64,000 bases of DNA from Bacillota bacterium (GTDB lineage Bacteria; Bacillota; Clostridia; Lachnospirales; Cellulosilyticaceae), in assembly GCA_023410675.1 (NCBI GenBank), contig JAEYPM010000023.1, forward strand, positions 12,884 through 76,883, read 5' to 3'. Positions within the stretch are counted from its first letter, which is position 1, and each line of letters opens with the position of its first letter. A program made the translations under genes and the position numbers. Below are positions 8,712 to 18,062 of the stretch, piece by piece. The notes beneath the pieces were generated by a model. It worked only from the letters and a program-made list of their open reading frames with translations. It did no database searches and was not told the origin of the DNA.

Positions 8712-9707
8712 ATGATAAAAAGAATTATGAGTTGTGATCTGCAGGTAGAAGATGAAGATATTGAGTATAATATTCGGCCTATAAAACTTTCAGAATACAT
8801 AGGTCAAAGTGCAATAAAAGAAAATATAAAGATATTTATAGAGGCAGCCAAGCACCGCCAAGAGTCTTTAGACCATGTTTTACTATATGGTCCACCTGGT
8901 CTTGGAAAGACAACTTTAGCTGGCGTTATTGCAAACGAAATGCAAGTAAAATTTAAGGTTACTTCTGGCCCTGCGATTGAAAAACCAGGTGATATTGCTG
9001 CAATATTAAATAATCTTCAATCAGGAGATATTTTATTTATTGATGAGATTCACCGTATAAGCAGAAATATAGAAGAAGTCCTTTACTCAGCTATGGAAGA
9101 TTATTGTATAGACATTATTGTTGGAAAAGGGCCAGCTGCTAAGTCTATTAGGCTTTCTCTTCCTAAATTTACACTTATTGGGGCTACTACAAGAGCAGGG
9201 ATGCTTAGTGCTCCTTTAAGAGACAGATTTGGTATTATACAAAGATTAGAATATTATTCTATAGATGAGTTGGCACAAATTATTGAAAGAACAGCTAAGA
9301 TATTAGATACTCAAATTACAAAAGAAGCTACACTGGAAATTGCAAAATCATCCAGAGGAACACCAAGAGTAGCAAATAGACTTCTAAAGAGAATAAGAGA
9401 TATTGCCCTCATTAAATTTGATAAGATCATTGATGAGGCTGTATGTAAAGAAGCATTGATTCTCCTTAATATAGATAAAGATGGTCTTGATGATATTGAC
9501 CGAAGGATATTAACAACTATTGCCATTCAATTTAAAGGTGGACCAGTTGGACTCGAAACATTAGCTGCAGCTATAGGAGAAGAAAAAGAAACTTTAGAAG
9601 ATGTATATGAACCTTATCTTATTAAACAAGGTTATTTGCAAAGAACACCTAGAGGAAGAATGACTACGCCTTTCGCACAAGAAATTTTCTCAAAATTAGA
9701 TGCGTAA
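8712..9707 (+). CDS. ruvB: Holliday junction helicase motor RuvB
   Basis: 331 aa AAA+ ring ATPase that drives branch migration with RuvA. Walker A is GPPGLGKT (residues 60-67), Walker B LFIDEIHR, sensor GATTRAG, and the arginine finger lies in LRDRFG. The C-terminal winged helix (GGPVGLETLAAAIGEE, QGYLQRTPRGR) binds DNA. Full length for the family. The first six residues are unusual and a second in-frame ATG at 8727 is possible, but GGAAGTGG precedes 8712. Confidence 0.95.
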   Translation: MIKRIMSCDLQVEDEDIEYNIRPIKLSEYIGQSAIKENIKIFIEAAKHRQESLDHVLLYGPPGLGKTTLAGVIANEMQVKFKVTSGPAIEKPGDIAAILNNLQSGDILFIDEIHRISRNIEEVLYSAMEDYCIDIIVGKGPAAKSIRLSLPKFTLIGATTRAGMLSAPLRDRFGIIQRLEYYSIDELAQIIERTAKILDTQITKEATLEIAKSSRGTPRVANRLLKRIRDIALIKFDKIIDEAVCKEALILLNIDKDGLDDIDRRILTTIAIQFKGGPVGLETLAAAIGEEKETLEDVYEPYLIKQGYLQRTPRGRMTTPFAQEIFSKLDA

Positions 9708-9805
9708 TAATGCTGAGGTTCCATTTTATTAAATTAAAATGATAAAAAATAAAGAAAATTAGTAGATAATTTTTGTAGAAAGTAGTAATAGTTAAGCTGA
9801 TATGA

Positions 9806-9811
9806 TATAAT
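9806..9811 (+). promoter_or_regulatory. Predicted extended -10 promoter upstream of zapA
   Basis: TATAAT at 9806-9811 is preceded by TGA, giving the extended -10 form TGNTATAAT. No good -35 box is visible 17 bases upstream. It lies about 50 bases before zapA in the 150-base gap after ruvB. Confidence 0.4.
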
Positions 9812-9859
9812 TACAGCAAGATATTTGTATAAGCATATTATATAATGGAGTGTTGTTCA

Positions 9860-10393
9860 ATGACAGAAAATAAAGTAGAAGTTATCATAGGAGGAAGTAT
9901 TTATTCCTTAAAAGGTGGAGAGTCACAAGAACATATTCAAAAAGTTGCAGCTTTGATTGATAGAAAGATATTAGAATTGCAAAAATCTAATATCAAAACT
10001 AGTTTAAATACATCAAAGTTATATATGCTTGCTGCTATTAATGTGGCAGATGAATACATTAAGCTAAAAAAGGAATATGAATCCTATGAACAAGAACTAT
10101 TACAATGTAATATGGAGAATTTAGCTCTAAAGCAAAGATTAGAAGAAATTAGTTTAGAGCTTACTCAAGCGAAAATACAAGGACCAGATAAAACAGTTAT
10201 TAATAACTCAGTACAAAAAGTAGATGAAGATAAGAATAAAGATAAAGAAATAGATCAACAAAAAGATATAGATAAAGAAAAAAATCAAGAAAAAGAGAAG
10301 GAAAAAGAGAATTTAGATGGCAAAAAGCCTAGTATTAATAGTATTAAAAATAATATTAAGAAGAATAATGAGAGTAGTAACAGGGGAAGGTAA
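9860..10393 (+). CDS. zapA: Cell division protein ZapA
   Basis: About 177 aa. ZapA bundles FtsZ filaments at the division site. The N-terminal globular domain (KVEVIIGGSIYSLKGGESQEHIQKVAALID) and the coiled coil (about residues 65-115) match the family. The protein is longer than the usual 90-110 residues because of a very polar Lys/Asp/Glu tail (about 125-165). ATG at 9860 is preferred over 9845 because GGAGTG lies 9-10 bases before it and the resulting MTENKVEVIIGG start matches the family. Its last codons form the left arm of a long hairpin. Confidence 0.88.
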   Translation: MTENKVEVIIGGSIYSLKGGESQEHIQKVAALIDRKILELQKSNIKTSLNTSKLYMLAAINVADEYIKLKKEYESYEQELLQCNMENLALKQRLEEISLELTQAKIQGPDKTVINNSVQKVDEDKNKDKEIDQQKDIDKEKNQEKEKEKENLDGKKPSINSIKNNIKKNNESSNRGR

Positions 10394-10417
10394 TCTTCCC
10401 CTGTTACTACTCTCATT
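10367..10417 (+). terminator. Perfect 23-bp hairpin at the end of zapA
   Basis: Arms 10367-10389 and 10395-10417 are perfectly complementary (inner part CAGGGGAAG/CTTCCCCTG) around a 5-base loop that contains the zapA stop codon. No T run follows, only GCAAAAGGG, so it may be a processing or stability element or a weak terminator. The U32 peptidase gene begins 18 bases later. Confidence 0.6.
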
Positions 10418-10434
10418 GCAAAAGGGTGACAAAA

Positions 10435-12732
10435 TTGGTTAAGAATAAGATAGAATTATTAGCTCCTGCAGGGAAACTAGAGAACGCTTATGCTGCTATA
10501 GAAAATGGTGCAGATGCACTTTATTTAGGGGGAAGATTATTTAACGCAAGACAATATGCAGATAACTTTACTAACGAAATGTTGCAAGAATTAGTAAATT
10601 ACTGTAAATTGAGAGGCGTAAAAGTATATATTACGTTAAATATCTTAATCAAACAAAATGAGATTATTGAAGTTTTTCATTATCTTAATTATTTAAGTAA
10701 TATTAATATAGATGGAATCATTGTTCAGGACTTAGGCGTGGTACGTATTGCACATGAATATTTTCCACATATCCATGTGCATGCAAGTACACAAATGACT
10801 ATTCATAGCACGAATGATGTAAAATTTATGGAAGATTGTGGTTTTTCGCGGGTAGTCCTTGCAAGGGAGTTGACATTAAGAGATATAGCTCATATAAAAG
10901 AGGCAACTGAGATTGAACTTGAGACTTTTATTCATGGAGCACTGTGTTATTCTTTTTCAGGTCAGTGTTTATTAAGTAGCTTTATTGGGAGTAGAAGTGG
11001 CAACAGAGGCCGATGTGCCCAACCTTGTCGTATGCGTTATTCATTATTAGAAAATAATAAACAAATTGTTTCAAATAAATGTTTGCTTAGTCTTAAAGAC
11101 ATAAGCACTATATCAATATTACCAGACTTAATTGATTGTGGTATTACGTCATTAAAAATTGAGGGACGTATGCGTTCACCTGAATATGTAGCAGCGGTAA
11201 CTAGGATCTATAGAAAATATATTGATTTATATTTAAATAGTTCTTCTAAATATAAAGTAGATGATTCAGATACAGAAGAGTTACTTACCTTATTTAATAG
11301 AGGTGATTTTACTAAAGGTTATTATTTTGAAAAACCAAGCCTTCAAATGATTACACCGCACAGTCCAAAAAATACTGGACTAGAAATTGGCAGGGTTATT
11401 AACTATCATCCTAAAACTAAATTAGCTACTATTCTTACACATAAACAATTAAATCCTGGTGATGGTATAGAAATTATTGATAGCCATTTAGTAAGTGAAG
11501 GAACTGGTATTTCTAAACCATATGAACCTAACGCAACATTTAAAATTAAGTTGGATAAAATTAGGGAAATCAATAGTAAGGTATATTTATCTAAGAATCA
11601 TGAACTATTAAAAAGATTAAAAAGAACATATAGTAAATCTATCCGTAAACTACCTATTAAAATGTCTATAATAGGTGAAAAAGAAAAGCCTTTAACCATT
11701 ACTATAAATTATGATAATATCACTGTAAAAGAAATGGGGGACATCTTAGAACAATCAGTCAGTGCACCTATTACTAAAGAAAACGCAATAAATCAACTTA
11801 CAAAGCTTGGAAATACTTCGTTTTGTGTGGAAGAGATAACGATAGAGTGGGAAGATGATTTATATATTTCAATTGTAAAGCTGAATGAAGTTAGACGAAA
11901 TGTGATTAAGAAATTAGAACATGAACTAACGAAGAATCCTCATCCTACACATGATATAGTTTACCTTGCACCCAAATTTAAAAATAGTAATGAAAAAGTA
12001 TTTAGATGTCAGGTTAACACTATGGAGCAACTAGAACAATGTGTTCAATACGATAAGATAAAAGGGATCTATTGGGAGTGGAATTATTGTAATGAGTCAA
12101 GTGAATTAGCTTATAATCTATGTAAAAAAAATAATAAAGAATTTTATTTAGCATTGCCCTATATTTTAGAAAATCACTTATGGACAAGTTATAAAGAAAA
12201 GATATTATTCTGGGAACGTACAGATATTAATGGTTATTTGATAAGAAACTATGGATCATTTTATTTCACAAAAAATAGTTTGAAAAATAAGCATATAGAT
12301 TATTCGCTAAATGTATTAAATAGTGAAAGTATAAAATTTTGGCAGGATCAAGGAGCTTCTGGAATCACAATTTCAGTTGAAGCAATAAATAATGATCTAA
12401 TAGGATTAACTGCAAATACAGAAAAAATCATTTATGGATATATACCTATGATGACTACGAAACAATGTCTCTTAGGTCATTATCATAGATGCAAGAAGCA
12501 AAGTAACAAAAATGACGATAATAAATTTTATCATATTCAAGATAGAAAAAATGTTAATTGGCAAATAAATACTGATTGTAATGCATGTGTTATGCAAATA
12601 CTCTCAGATAAACCAGTTAATATTAAGAATATTAAAGAGTTAATTAATACCTATATACAGTCCTTTAGATTGAATTTTACAATAGAATCAGCACAAGAAA
12701 CACTGAGAGTTCTAAATTCTTATTTTGAATAA
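10435..12732 (+). CDS. U32 family peptidase with C-terminal DUF3656-like region
   Basis: About 765 aa. The first ~300 residues are a U32 domain: IELLAPAGKLENAYAAIENGADALYLGG, HASTQMTIHS, the signature ELETFIHGALCYSFSGQCLLSS, GRCAQPCRMRY with clustered cysteines, and SLKIEGRMRSPEYVA. The C-terminal half is the accessory region of long U32 proteins and ends with NCDACVM-like cysteines (TDCNACVMQI). U32 members include collagenase-like proteases and tRNA/rRNA hydroxylation factors; the Cys-rich signature suits an Fe-S RNA-modification enzyme as well as a peptidase. TTG at 10435 follows AGGGTGA by 5 bases; GTG at 10426 overlaps that site and is less likely. Confidence 0.85.
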   Translation: MVKNKIELLAPAGKLENAYAAIENGADALYLGGRLFNARQYADNFTNEMLQELVNYCKLRGVKVYITLNILIKQNEIIEVFHYLNYLSNINIDGIIVQDLGVVRIAHEYFPHIHVHASTQMTIHSTNDVKFMEDCGFSRVVLARELTLRDIAHIKEATEIELETFIHGALCYSFSGQCLLSSFIGSRSGNRGRCAQPCRMRYSLLENNKQIVSNKCLLSLKDISTISILPDLIDCGITSLKIEGRMRSPEYVAAVTRIYRKYIDLYLNSSSKYKVDDSDTEELLTLFNRGDFTKGYYFEKPSLQMITPHSPKNTGLEIGRVINYHPKTKLATILTHKQLNPGDGIEIIDSHLVSEGTGISKPYEPNATFKIKLDKIREINSKVYLSKNHELLKRLKRTYSKSIRKLPIKMSIIGEKEKPLTITINYDNITVKEMGDILEQSVSAPITKENAINQLTKLGNTSFCVEEITIEWEDDLYISIVKLNEVRRNVIKKLEHELTKNPHPTHDIVYLAPKFKNSNEKVFRCQVNTMEQLEQCVQYDKIKGIYWEWNYCNESSELAYNLCKKNNKEFYLALPYILENHLWTSYKEKILFWERTDINGYLIRNYGSFYFTKNSLKNKHIDYSLNVLNSESIKFWQDQGASGITISVEAINNDLIGLTANTEKIIYGYIPMMTTKQCLLGHYHRCKKQSNKNDDNKFYHIQDRKNVNWQINTDCNACVMQILSDKPVNIKNIKELINTYIQSFRLNFTIESAQETLRVLNSYFE

Positions 12733-12758
12733 CCATTCAGTAGGGTAGGTGGAAAATA

Positions 12759-14120
12759 GTGGAATACTTAAACCTCATAATCTTACTCAGTCGATATATT
12801 TTTGCTGGCTTTGGGATCATTATTATATGTGTGATGATGAGTTTTCTAAAGAATAATAATAGTATATCTGCTAATATGGCAAGACAAAAAATAGGTTTTT
12901 TATACTCATGTATCGCTTTTTTCCATTTAGCAGGAGTGAGTATTTTAGTAGGTAAAGCTAAAGACAATCTGATAAGAAAAGAGATCTTTGTCTATGGCAT
13001 AATCGTGTTTTTATGTTTTACAGTAGTGCTTTTTTTACTGAGAATATGGAAAAGAAGTTCTCAGCAAATTCTTTGGTTTGCAATGTTTTTCTTATTTGAT
13101 GTTGGATATATCATGTTAGAACGTTTAAATCATACACTTGCAGTAAAACAAGTTATTTGGTTTGTAATAAGCATTTCAATTGCACTAATATTTCCTTTTA
13201 TATTTACACATTTTATTCAACCCAAATATAAGTATATTTATTTAGGATTAACTATAGTTGTTGTGATTTTACCTTTTGTTGCAGGTTCAACCCAACTTGG
13301 TGCAACGAATTGGGTTAAAATAGGACCTATTGGTTTTCAGCCATCAGAAATAGGTAAAATAACAGCTTTATTATATTTAGCTTCACTGTTATATAACTTT
13401 AACGAAACTATAGATCAGAAAAAACTTATTTTATATGCATCTGCTCCCATCTTTTTTACACTTGGTTGTTTTGCCATTCAAAGAGATCTAGGAGCTGCAT
13501 TGCTCTATTATCTGACTTTTTTAGTGATCTTGTTTATTGCTACAAAGAACTTTTGGCTACCTATAGTTGGCATTGGCGTGGGAGGCATAGGGGCTTTATT
13601 AGGGTATGTACTATTTGATCATGTTAAAATTAGATTTGAAGCCTGGTTAGATCCATGGCAAGATGTAGCTGGTAATGGTTATCAAGTCATTCAAGGCTTA
13701 TTTGCTATTGGAACTTGGGGATGGTTTGGTAGTGGATTAACAAGAGGTATGCCTAATACAATTCCTATCGTAACTACGGATTACATATTTGCTGCGATAT
13801 GTGAGGAATTTGGGAATATCATGGGAATTATTTTATTGCTATGTTATTTTTTTATCATTTTATGGATAGTTAATGAGACGTTAAAGCAACAAAATCAATT
13901 TTATATGCTTATTAGTATAGGAATTGCAGCCATACTGACAATACAAGCTTTTATTATTATTGGAGGTGTACTAAAAATCATTCCACTAACAGGGATTACA
14001 CTTCCATTTGTCAGTTATGGAGGTACTTCTATATTAGTTAGTATTACTATGATAGGATTAATATCATTTTTTTCCTATCAATCTGACAAGCTAGAAAAGG
14101 AAGTGGCAACTGATGAATGA
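12759..14120 (+). CDS. FtsW/RodA/SpoVE-family peptidoglycan polymerase
   Basis: 453 aa SEDS-family membrane protein with about 10-12 predicted membrane segments. SEDS proteins polymerise lipid II with a class B PBP partner. Conserved stretches include GATNWVKIGPIGFQPSEIGKI, QRDLGAALLYY, WLDPWQDVAGNGYQVIQGLFAIGTWGWFGSGL, DYIFAAICEEFG and the C-terminal LPFVSYGGTSIL. The GTG start follows AGGTGGA. The PBP2-type gene starts 8 bases before this stop, so the two are a translationally coupled pair. Whether it serves elongation, division or sporulation cannot be told from sequence. Confidence 0.9.
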   Translation: MEYLNLIILLSRYIFAGFGIIIICVMMSFLKNNNSISANMARQKIGFLYSCIAFFHLAGVSILVGKAKDNLIRKEIFVYGIIVFLCFTVVLFLLRIWKRSSQQILWFAMFFLFDVGYIMLERLNHTLAVKQVIWFVISISIALIFPFIFTHFIQPKYKYIYLGLTIVVVILPFVAGSTQLGATNWVKIGPIGFQPSEIGKITALLYLASLLYNFNETIDQKKLILYASAPIFFTLGCFAIQRDLGAALLYYLTFLVILFIATKNFWLPIVGIGVGGIGALLGYVLFDHVKIRFEAWLDPWQDVAGNGYQVIQGLFAIGTWGWFGSGLTRGMPNTIPIVTTDYIFAAICEEFGNIMGIILLLCYFFIILWIVNETLKQQNQFYMLISIGIAAILTIQAFIIIGGVLKIIPLTGITLPFVSYGGTSILVSITMIGLISFFSYQSDKLEKEVATDE

Positions 14121-15525
14121 AAACAAAAAATTCATTTATATGGTAACTGCTGTTTTTGCCGTGCTTTTTGCTATGCTAGTAGGCTATCTTGTTTATTTTA
14201 CTGTTTCTAAGAAAAGTGAACTATCGGTTAATCCATATAATAGAAGAATGGATCATATAGAGCAAGACGTCATAAGAGGAAATATTTATGATACAAATCA
14301 TATACTTCTTGCAACGACAAAAGACGGTATAAGAAAATATCCTGAAGCATCCATTTATGCTCATGCTGTTGGATATTCACAAAGAGGAAAAATAGGAGTA
14401 GAAGCTTTAGCGAATACTGAGCTTTTATATCCAGACTATAATTTTTCTTCAATAATTAGAAATACCTTTTATGGAGAAAAATTTCATGGTAGGGACGTTG
14501 TATTAACACTTGATCAAAGATACCAAAAGGGTATTGCAGAGGAAATGAGTGGTTACAAAGGAGCAGTAATTGTTTTAGAATCTAATACAGGGAAAATTAA
14601 AGCCATGTATTCTAATCCTAGCTTTGACCCAAATCAAATCATTGATAACTGGGAATACCTTAGCACTGATAATGAAAATACTGCTTTATTAAATAGAGCA
14701 ACAAGTGGTCTTTATCCTCCAGGTTCAATTTTTAAAATTATTACTTCTATTGCTTATTTACAAGACTCTAAGTTAGCACAATCTCATTTTGAGTATGAAT
14801 GCCAAGGCAAGATTCATATTAAAGATTATAGCGTACAGTGTTATAATCAAAAGGCTCATGGTAAGCTAAAAATAGAAGATGCTTTTGCAAAGTCATGTAA
14901 TACTTATTTTATTGCACTAAAAGATAAAATTAATACAAATGATTTAAAAATGATAGCAGAACAACTTGGATTTAATAAAAATTTAAATTTTGATATGGGA
15001 GGCCTGCATAGTAAGTTTCAATTAACACCTACAAGCCCAGATTTTGAAAAGAGTCTCTCATATATTGGACAAGGAAAAACACTTGTAACTCCAATGCATA
15101 TGGCTATGCTAGTAAGCTGTATAGCAAATGATGGGATATTAATGAAACCCTATATTTTTGATTATTCCATGTCTAAAAGTGGCAAAATAAAAGTAAAGAC
15201 TCTTCCGCACTATGAAAAATCTTATATTGATGAAGAATTAAGTAATAAACTTAAGGAAATGATGATAGAAGTAGTAGATAAAGGTACAGCCACACGTTTA
15301 AGAAGAGATGATTTAATTATTGGTGGGAAAACAGGTACTGCTGAGAATGAAACAGATAAGGCACATTCATGGTTTATTGGGTTTGCAAAAGATAAAGATA
15401 ATAACTCCTCATCAATATCTTTTGCAATAATAGTAGAAAATGGTGAAGAGGGTGCTTATGCACAAAAGGTTGCAAAAAGGATCATTAATATTTATAAAGA
15501 TATAAGTAATGAAGATATGAATTAA
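14113..15525 (+). CDS. Class B penicillin-binding protein (PBP2/FtsI transpeptidase)
   Basis: 470 aa with one N-terminal membrane anchor (residues 7-30) and an extracellular transpeptidase domain that cross-links peptidoglycan. All three penicillin-binding motifs are present: SxxK as Ser205-Ile-Phe-Lys208, SxN as Ser261-Cys-Asn263, and Lys406-Thr-Gly. The pedestal RGNIYDTNHILLATT precedes them. It overlaps the SEDS gene by 8 bases, the usual SEDS-bPBP pairing, and is somewhat short for the class because the N-terminal region is compact. Confidence 0.92.
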   Translation: MNENKKFIYMVTAVFAVLFAMLVGYLVYFTVSKKSELSVNPYNRRMDHIEQDVIRGNIYDTNHILLATTKDGIRKYPEASIYAHAVGYSQRGKIGVEALANTELLYPDYNFSSIIRNTFYGEKFHGRDVVLTLDQRYQKGIAEEMSGYKGAVIVLESNTGKIKAMYSNPSFDPNQIIDNWEYLSTDNENTALLNRATSGLYPPGSIFKIITSIAYLQDSKLAQSHFEYECQGKIHIKDYSVQCYNQKAHGKLKIEDAFAKSCNTYFIALKDKINTNDLKMIAEQLGFNKNLNFDMGGLHSKFQLTPTSPDFEKSLSYIGQGKTLVTPMHMAMLVSCIANDGILMKPYIFDYSMSKSGKIKVKTLPHYEKSYIDEELSNKLKEMMIEVVDKGTATRLRRDDLIIGGKTGTAENETDKAHSWFIGFAKDKDNNSSSISFAIIVENGEEGAYAQKVAKRIINIYKDISNEDMN

Positions 15526-15599
15526 GTTTGAAAAATATAACTAATGGATATATACTATTAAAAGAAGTAAGGGAATGCGTAAGAAAGAGAGGGTCTAAT

Positions 15600-16040
15600 A
15601 TGATCGAGACAGTTAGCTGTGGTGGTGTGGTCATTCATAAAGGCAAAATCTTGTTATTATATAAGGACTATAGGCAAAAGTATGTAGGATGGGTTTTGCC
15701 AAAGGGAACTGTTGAAAAAGGGGAGAGTCATCAAGCAACAGCCATTAGAGAAGTTAAAGAAGAAACAGGTGTTGACGTCAAGATAATCAAATATGTCGGA
15801 TCAAGTCAATATACTTTTCAAGGGAAAGAAGATATGATCAGTAAAACTGTTCATTGGTATTTAATGAAGGCAGATAGCTTTTATACTAAGCCACAAAGAG
15901 AAGAATACTTTATTGATGCAGGATACTATAAATATTATGAAGCCTACCATCTTATTAAATTTGCTGATGAAAAATATATATTAAAAAAAGCCTATAATCT
16001 ATATACAGAACTAAGGAAAACTGATAATCCGTTTAAATAA
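15600..16040 (+). CDS. Nudix hydrolase
   Basis: 146 aa. The Nudix box GTVEKGESHQATAIREVKEETGV fits GX5EX7REUXEEXGU exactly, so the enzyme hydrolyses a nucleoside diphosphate linked to another group; the substrate is unknown. An in-frame TTG at 15528 would add 24 residues, but ATG at 15600 has GAGAGGG six bases upstream and begins at the conserved strand ETVSCGGVVI. It lies 74 bases after the PBP gene and is closed by a bidirectional terminator. Confidence 0.88.
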   Translation: MIETVSCGGVVIHKGKILLLYKDYRQKYVGWVLPKGTVEKGESHQATAIREVKEETGVDVKIIKYVGSSQYTFQGKEDMISKTVHWYLMKADSFYTKPQREEYFIDAGYYKYYEAYHLIKFADEKYILKKAYNLYTELRKTDNPFK

Positions 16041-16076
16041 AAAAATCTTCCGACGTAGGTTCGGAAGATTTTTATT
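16041..16076. terminator. Bidirectional terminator between the Nudix gene and tRNA-Leu
   Basis: Thirteen-base perfect arms (16041-16053 and 16061-16073, AATCTTCCGA/TCGGAAGATT) around a 7-base loop. T runs follow on either strand, so it can end the plus-strand Nudix transcript and the minus-strand tRNA transcript. Confidence 0.85.
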
Positions 16077-16082
16077 AAGTAA

Positions 16083-16166
16083 TGCGGGTGAAGGGAATCG
16101 AACCCCCACGACATTGCTATCGGCAGATTTTGAGTCTGCTGCGTCTGCCAGTTCCGCCACACCCGC
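16083..16166 (-). tRNA. tRNA-Leu (anticodon CAA)
   Basis: 84-base class II tRNA on the minus strand. The acceptor GCGGGTG pairs with CACCCGC plus discriminator A, the T arm holds GGTTCGATTCC, and the anticodon loop CTCAAAA reads CAA (decodes UUG). A long variable arm is present as expected for Leu. The 3' CCA is not encoded. Confidence 0.95.
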
Positions 16167-16285
16167 GAAACATAATAAATATATCATATAAAATAAAAAA
16201 TAGCAATAGTTTTATCAAATTACTTAACATAATAGAACAACCTAAATGCACTTTAATTTAGCTTAGTCAAAAGAGGTGAAAAACT

Positions 16286-16918
16286 GTGGACGTTAATAAT
16301 GAAAAGGACCTGATATTACATATTCAACAAGGAGATGTTCATGCTTTTGAATTACTAATTAGTAAGTATGAAAGCCAAATATATAATTTGTGCAAGCATA
16401 TGCTCATAGATGAACATATGGCTCAAGATGCAGTTCAAGAAATATGTGTTAAAATCTGGAAGAAAATTTCTTATTTTCAAGGTAAATGTAAATTTAGTAC
16501 ATGGATCTATAGAATTAGTGTAAATGAGTGCATTGATATGATTAGAAAAAATAAAAGAAAAAGTGAGATTTCTATAATCAAAGAAAACAAACTTGAAAAT
16601 GATGAATGGCAAATGGAAATAGAGGATAAAAGTGAAAGTGTAGAAGGAACAATAGAATCTTATGAACTAAGAAGAATTTTAGAAGATGCACTTTCTCAGT
16701 TAAAGCCTCAATATCGCATAATTTGTATTTTAAGAGATATCAATGATTATTCTTATGATGAAATAGCGAGTATATTAGGAATATCTATAGGCACAGTAAA
16801 ATCAAGGATATCTAGAGCTAGGCAAGCATTACAAAAAATACTATTACAAAGTAAGGAACCTTACAAGAGTTTCTTTCGTCAAATGACTAGAAGGGAGGGC
16901 ACACATGATGGGATGTAA
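16286..16918 (+). CDS. ECF-family RNA polymerase sigma factor
   Basis: 210 aa sigma-70 family, group 4. Region 2 spans about residues 8-75 (HAFELLISKYESQIYNLC, AQDAVQEICVKIWKKI, FSTWIYRISVNECIDMIR) and region 4 about 130-185 (LKPQYRIICILRDINDYSYDEIASILGISIGTVKSRISRARQAL, the -35 recognition helix). The GTG start follows AGAGGTGA. The anti-sigma gene overlaps its end by 14 bases, the classical stress-sensing pair. Autoregulation is common in this family but no promoter motif is identified here. Confidence 0.92.
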   Translation: MDVNNEKDLILHIQQGDVHAFELLISKYESQIYNLCKHMLIDEHMAQDAVQEICVKIWKKISYFQGKCKFSTWIYRISVNECIDMIRKNKRKSEISIIKENKLENDEWQMEIEDKSESVEGTIESYELRRILEDALSQLKPQYRIICILRDINDYSYDEIASILGISIGTVKSRISRARQALQKILLQSKEPYKSFFRQMTRREGTHDGM

Positions 16919-17879
16919 TAATTATATAAATTTATTGTCACCATATATAGATAATACGTTATCTAACAGAGAAAAATTTGAGCTTGAAGCACATCTTAAT
17001 ACGTGTGCGTCTTGCAAAGAAGAACTTAATATTCAAAAAAATATTAGGCAATTACTTTTAAAACAAAACAATCTTACTATACCAAATGAACTTCATGATA
17101 AGATCATGCAAAGTATTATAAACGAAGATAGAAGTAAAAAGAAACAGTTATTTACTTACAATAGGAAATATATGCAGGCATTAACAACAATGGCAGCATG
17201 CTTTTTATTTATAATAAGTTTTTTAGTATTTCAAAATAGCCCTTATAATACTAAATCATTCGCGGCTAAGGAAGATGGTAATGTTGCAGCACAAAGTGCA
17301 CATGAAAATGCAATTATGGAAAAACATGAGGATGAAAGTATAGATAATAGTGCGTTAATCGATAAGAACAGATCTATAGATAGTAACCTTGCAATGAAAC
17401 AAGAAGATAGTATAGATAATAGTGACCAAAAGAGCGAAAACAGATCTTTAGATAATAATATCATGATTAATCAAGAAGATATAAATAATAAATCCTTGAA
17501 AGATGGGGTCAGTTCTTTAGATAATAGCCAGGATATTGATACAGATATAATGCCAAGTTCCGAAGTGAATCTTACAAATAGCACTGATGAAACAACTCCC
17601 AAGACAGACGTTCAAAGTATAGAAGACAGTAAAGAATCTATTTCAGAAGAATACTGGGAAGTATTATATTCAGACAGAATGGCTGCATATGATCAAATAA
17701 AAGAGCTCTTAATAAAAAGGAATATTGAATATGATGTGGATGAAAATGAATCTATTACTATTTCTCTTTATACGCAAAATAAGGATAATTTAATGAATCA
17801 GTTGAAATCATTAAGTGCAGTTAGAGATATATCTAGAACTTCTGGATTAGATAATAAGATTATAATAGTTATCAAATAA
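16905..17879 (+). CDS. Anti-sigma factor with zinc finger and repetitive extracytoplasmic stalk
   Basis: 324 aa. The N-terminal zf-HC2 domain has the HLNTCASC motif (HxxxCxxC) that sequesters ECF sigma factors. One membrane segment lies at about residues 87-104. The external part begins with a low-complexity Ser/Asp/Asn stalk made of three ~24-residue tandem repeats (period exactly 72 bp, from about 17331 to 17545), followed by a compact C-terminal domain (EEYWEVLYSDRMAAYDQIKELL ... RTSGLDNKIIIVIK) that could be the sensor. It overlaps the sigma gene and so is presumably its cognate inhibitor. Either of two adjacent ATG codons can be the start. Confidence 0.88.
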   Translation: MMGCNNYINLLSPYIDNTLSNREKFELEAHLNTCASCKEELNIQKNIRQLLLKQNNLTIPNELHDKIMQSIINEDRSKKKQLFTYNRKYMQALTTMAACFLFIISFLVFQNSPYNTKSFAAKEDGNVAAQSAHENAIMEKHEDESIDNSALIDKNRSIDSNLAMKQEDSIDNSDQKSENRSLDNNIMINQEDINNKSLKDGVSSLDNSQDIDTDIMPSSEVNLTNSTDETTPKTDVQSIEDSKESISEEYWEVLYSDRMAAYDQIKELLIKRNIEYDVDENESITISLYTQNKDNLMNQLKSLSAVRDISRTSGLDNKIIIVIK

Positions 17880-17932
17880 ATACACGTGATATGACAAGAT
17901 GTCAGAAATGTAATTCTAAGATACTTGCATAC

Positions 17933-17961
17933 TTGACAGAAATTTAGCTTTTTGTTAAATT
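17933..17961 (+). promoter_or_regulatory. Predicted sigma-A promoter for glyS
   Basis: TTGACA (17933-17938), a 17-base spacer, then TAAATT (17956-17961). Transcription would start near 17968, giving a ~124-base leader that contains a terminator hairpin. Confidence 0.55.
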
Positions 17962-18023
17962 TATTGCGTGGGATAATATTGGATATTATTTATTAATGTC
18001 ATATTAAAATAATAACTAGATTT

Positions 18024-18062
18024 ACCCTTTTGTCCCCTTTTGTGGGGTGAAAGGGTTTTTAT
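18024..18062 (+). terminator. Terminator hairpin in the glyS leader (possible attenuator)
   Basis: The stem ACCC-TTT-CCCC pairs with GGGG-AAA-GGGT across a small internal loop, followed by TTTTTAT. It sits only 30 bases before the glyS start and downstream of the predicted glyS promoter. It is either the end of the sigma/anti-sigma transcript or an attenuator of glyS. No T-box consensus is seen upstream. Confidence 0.65.
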
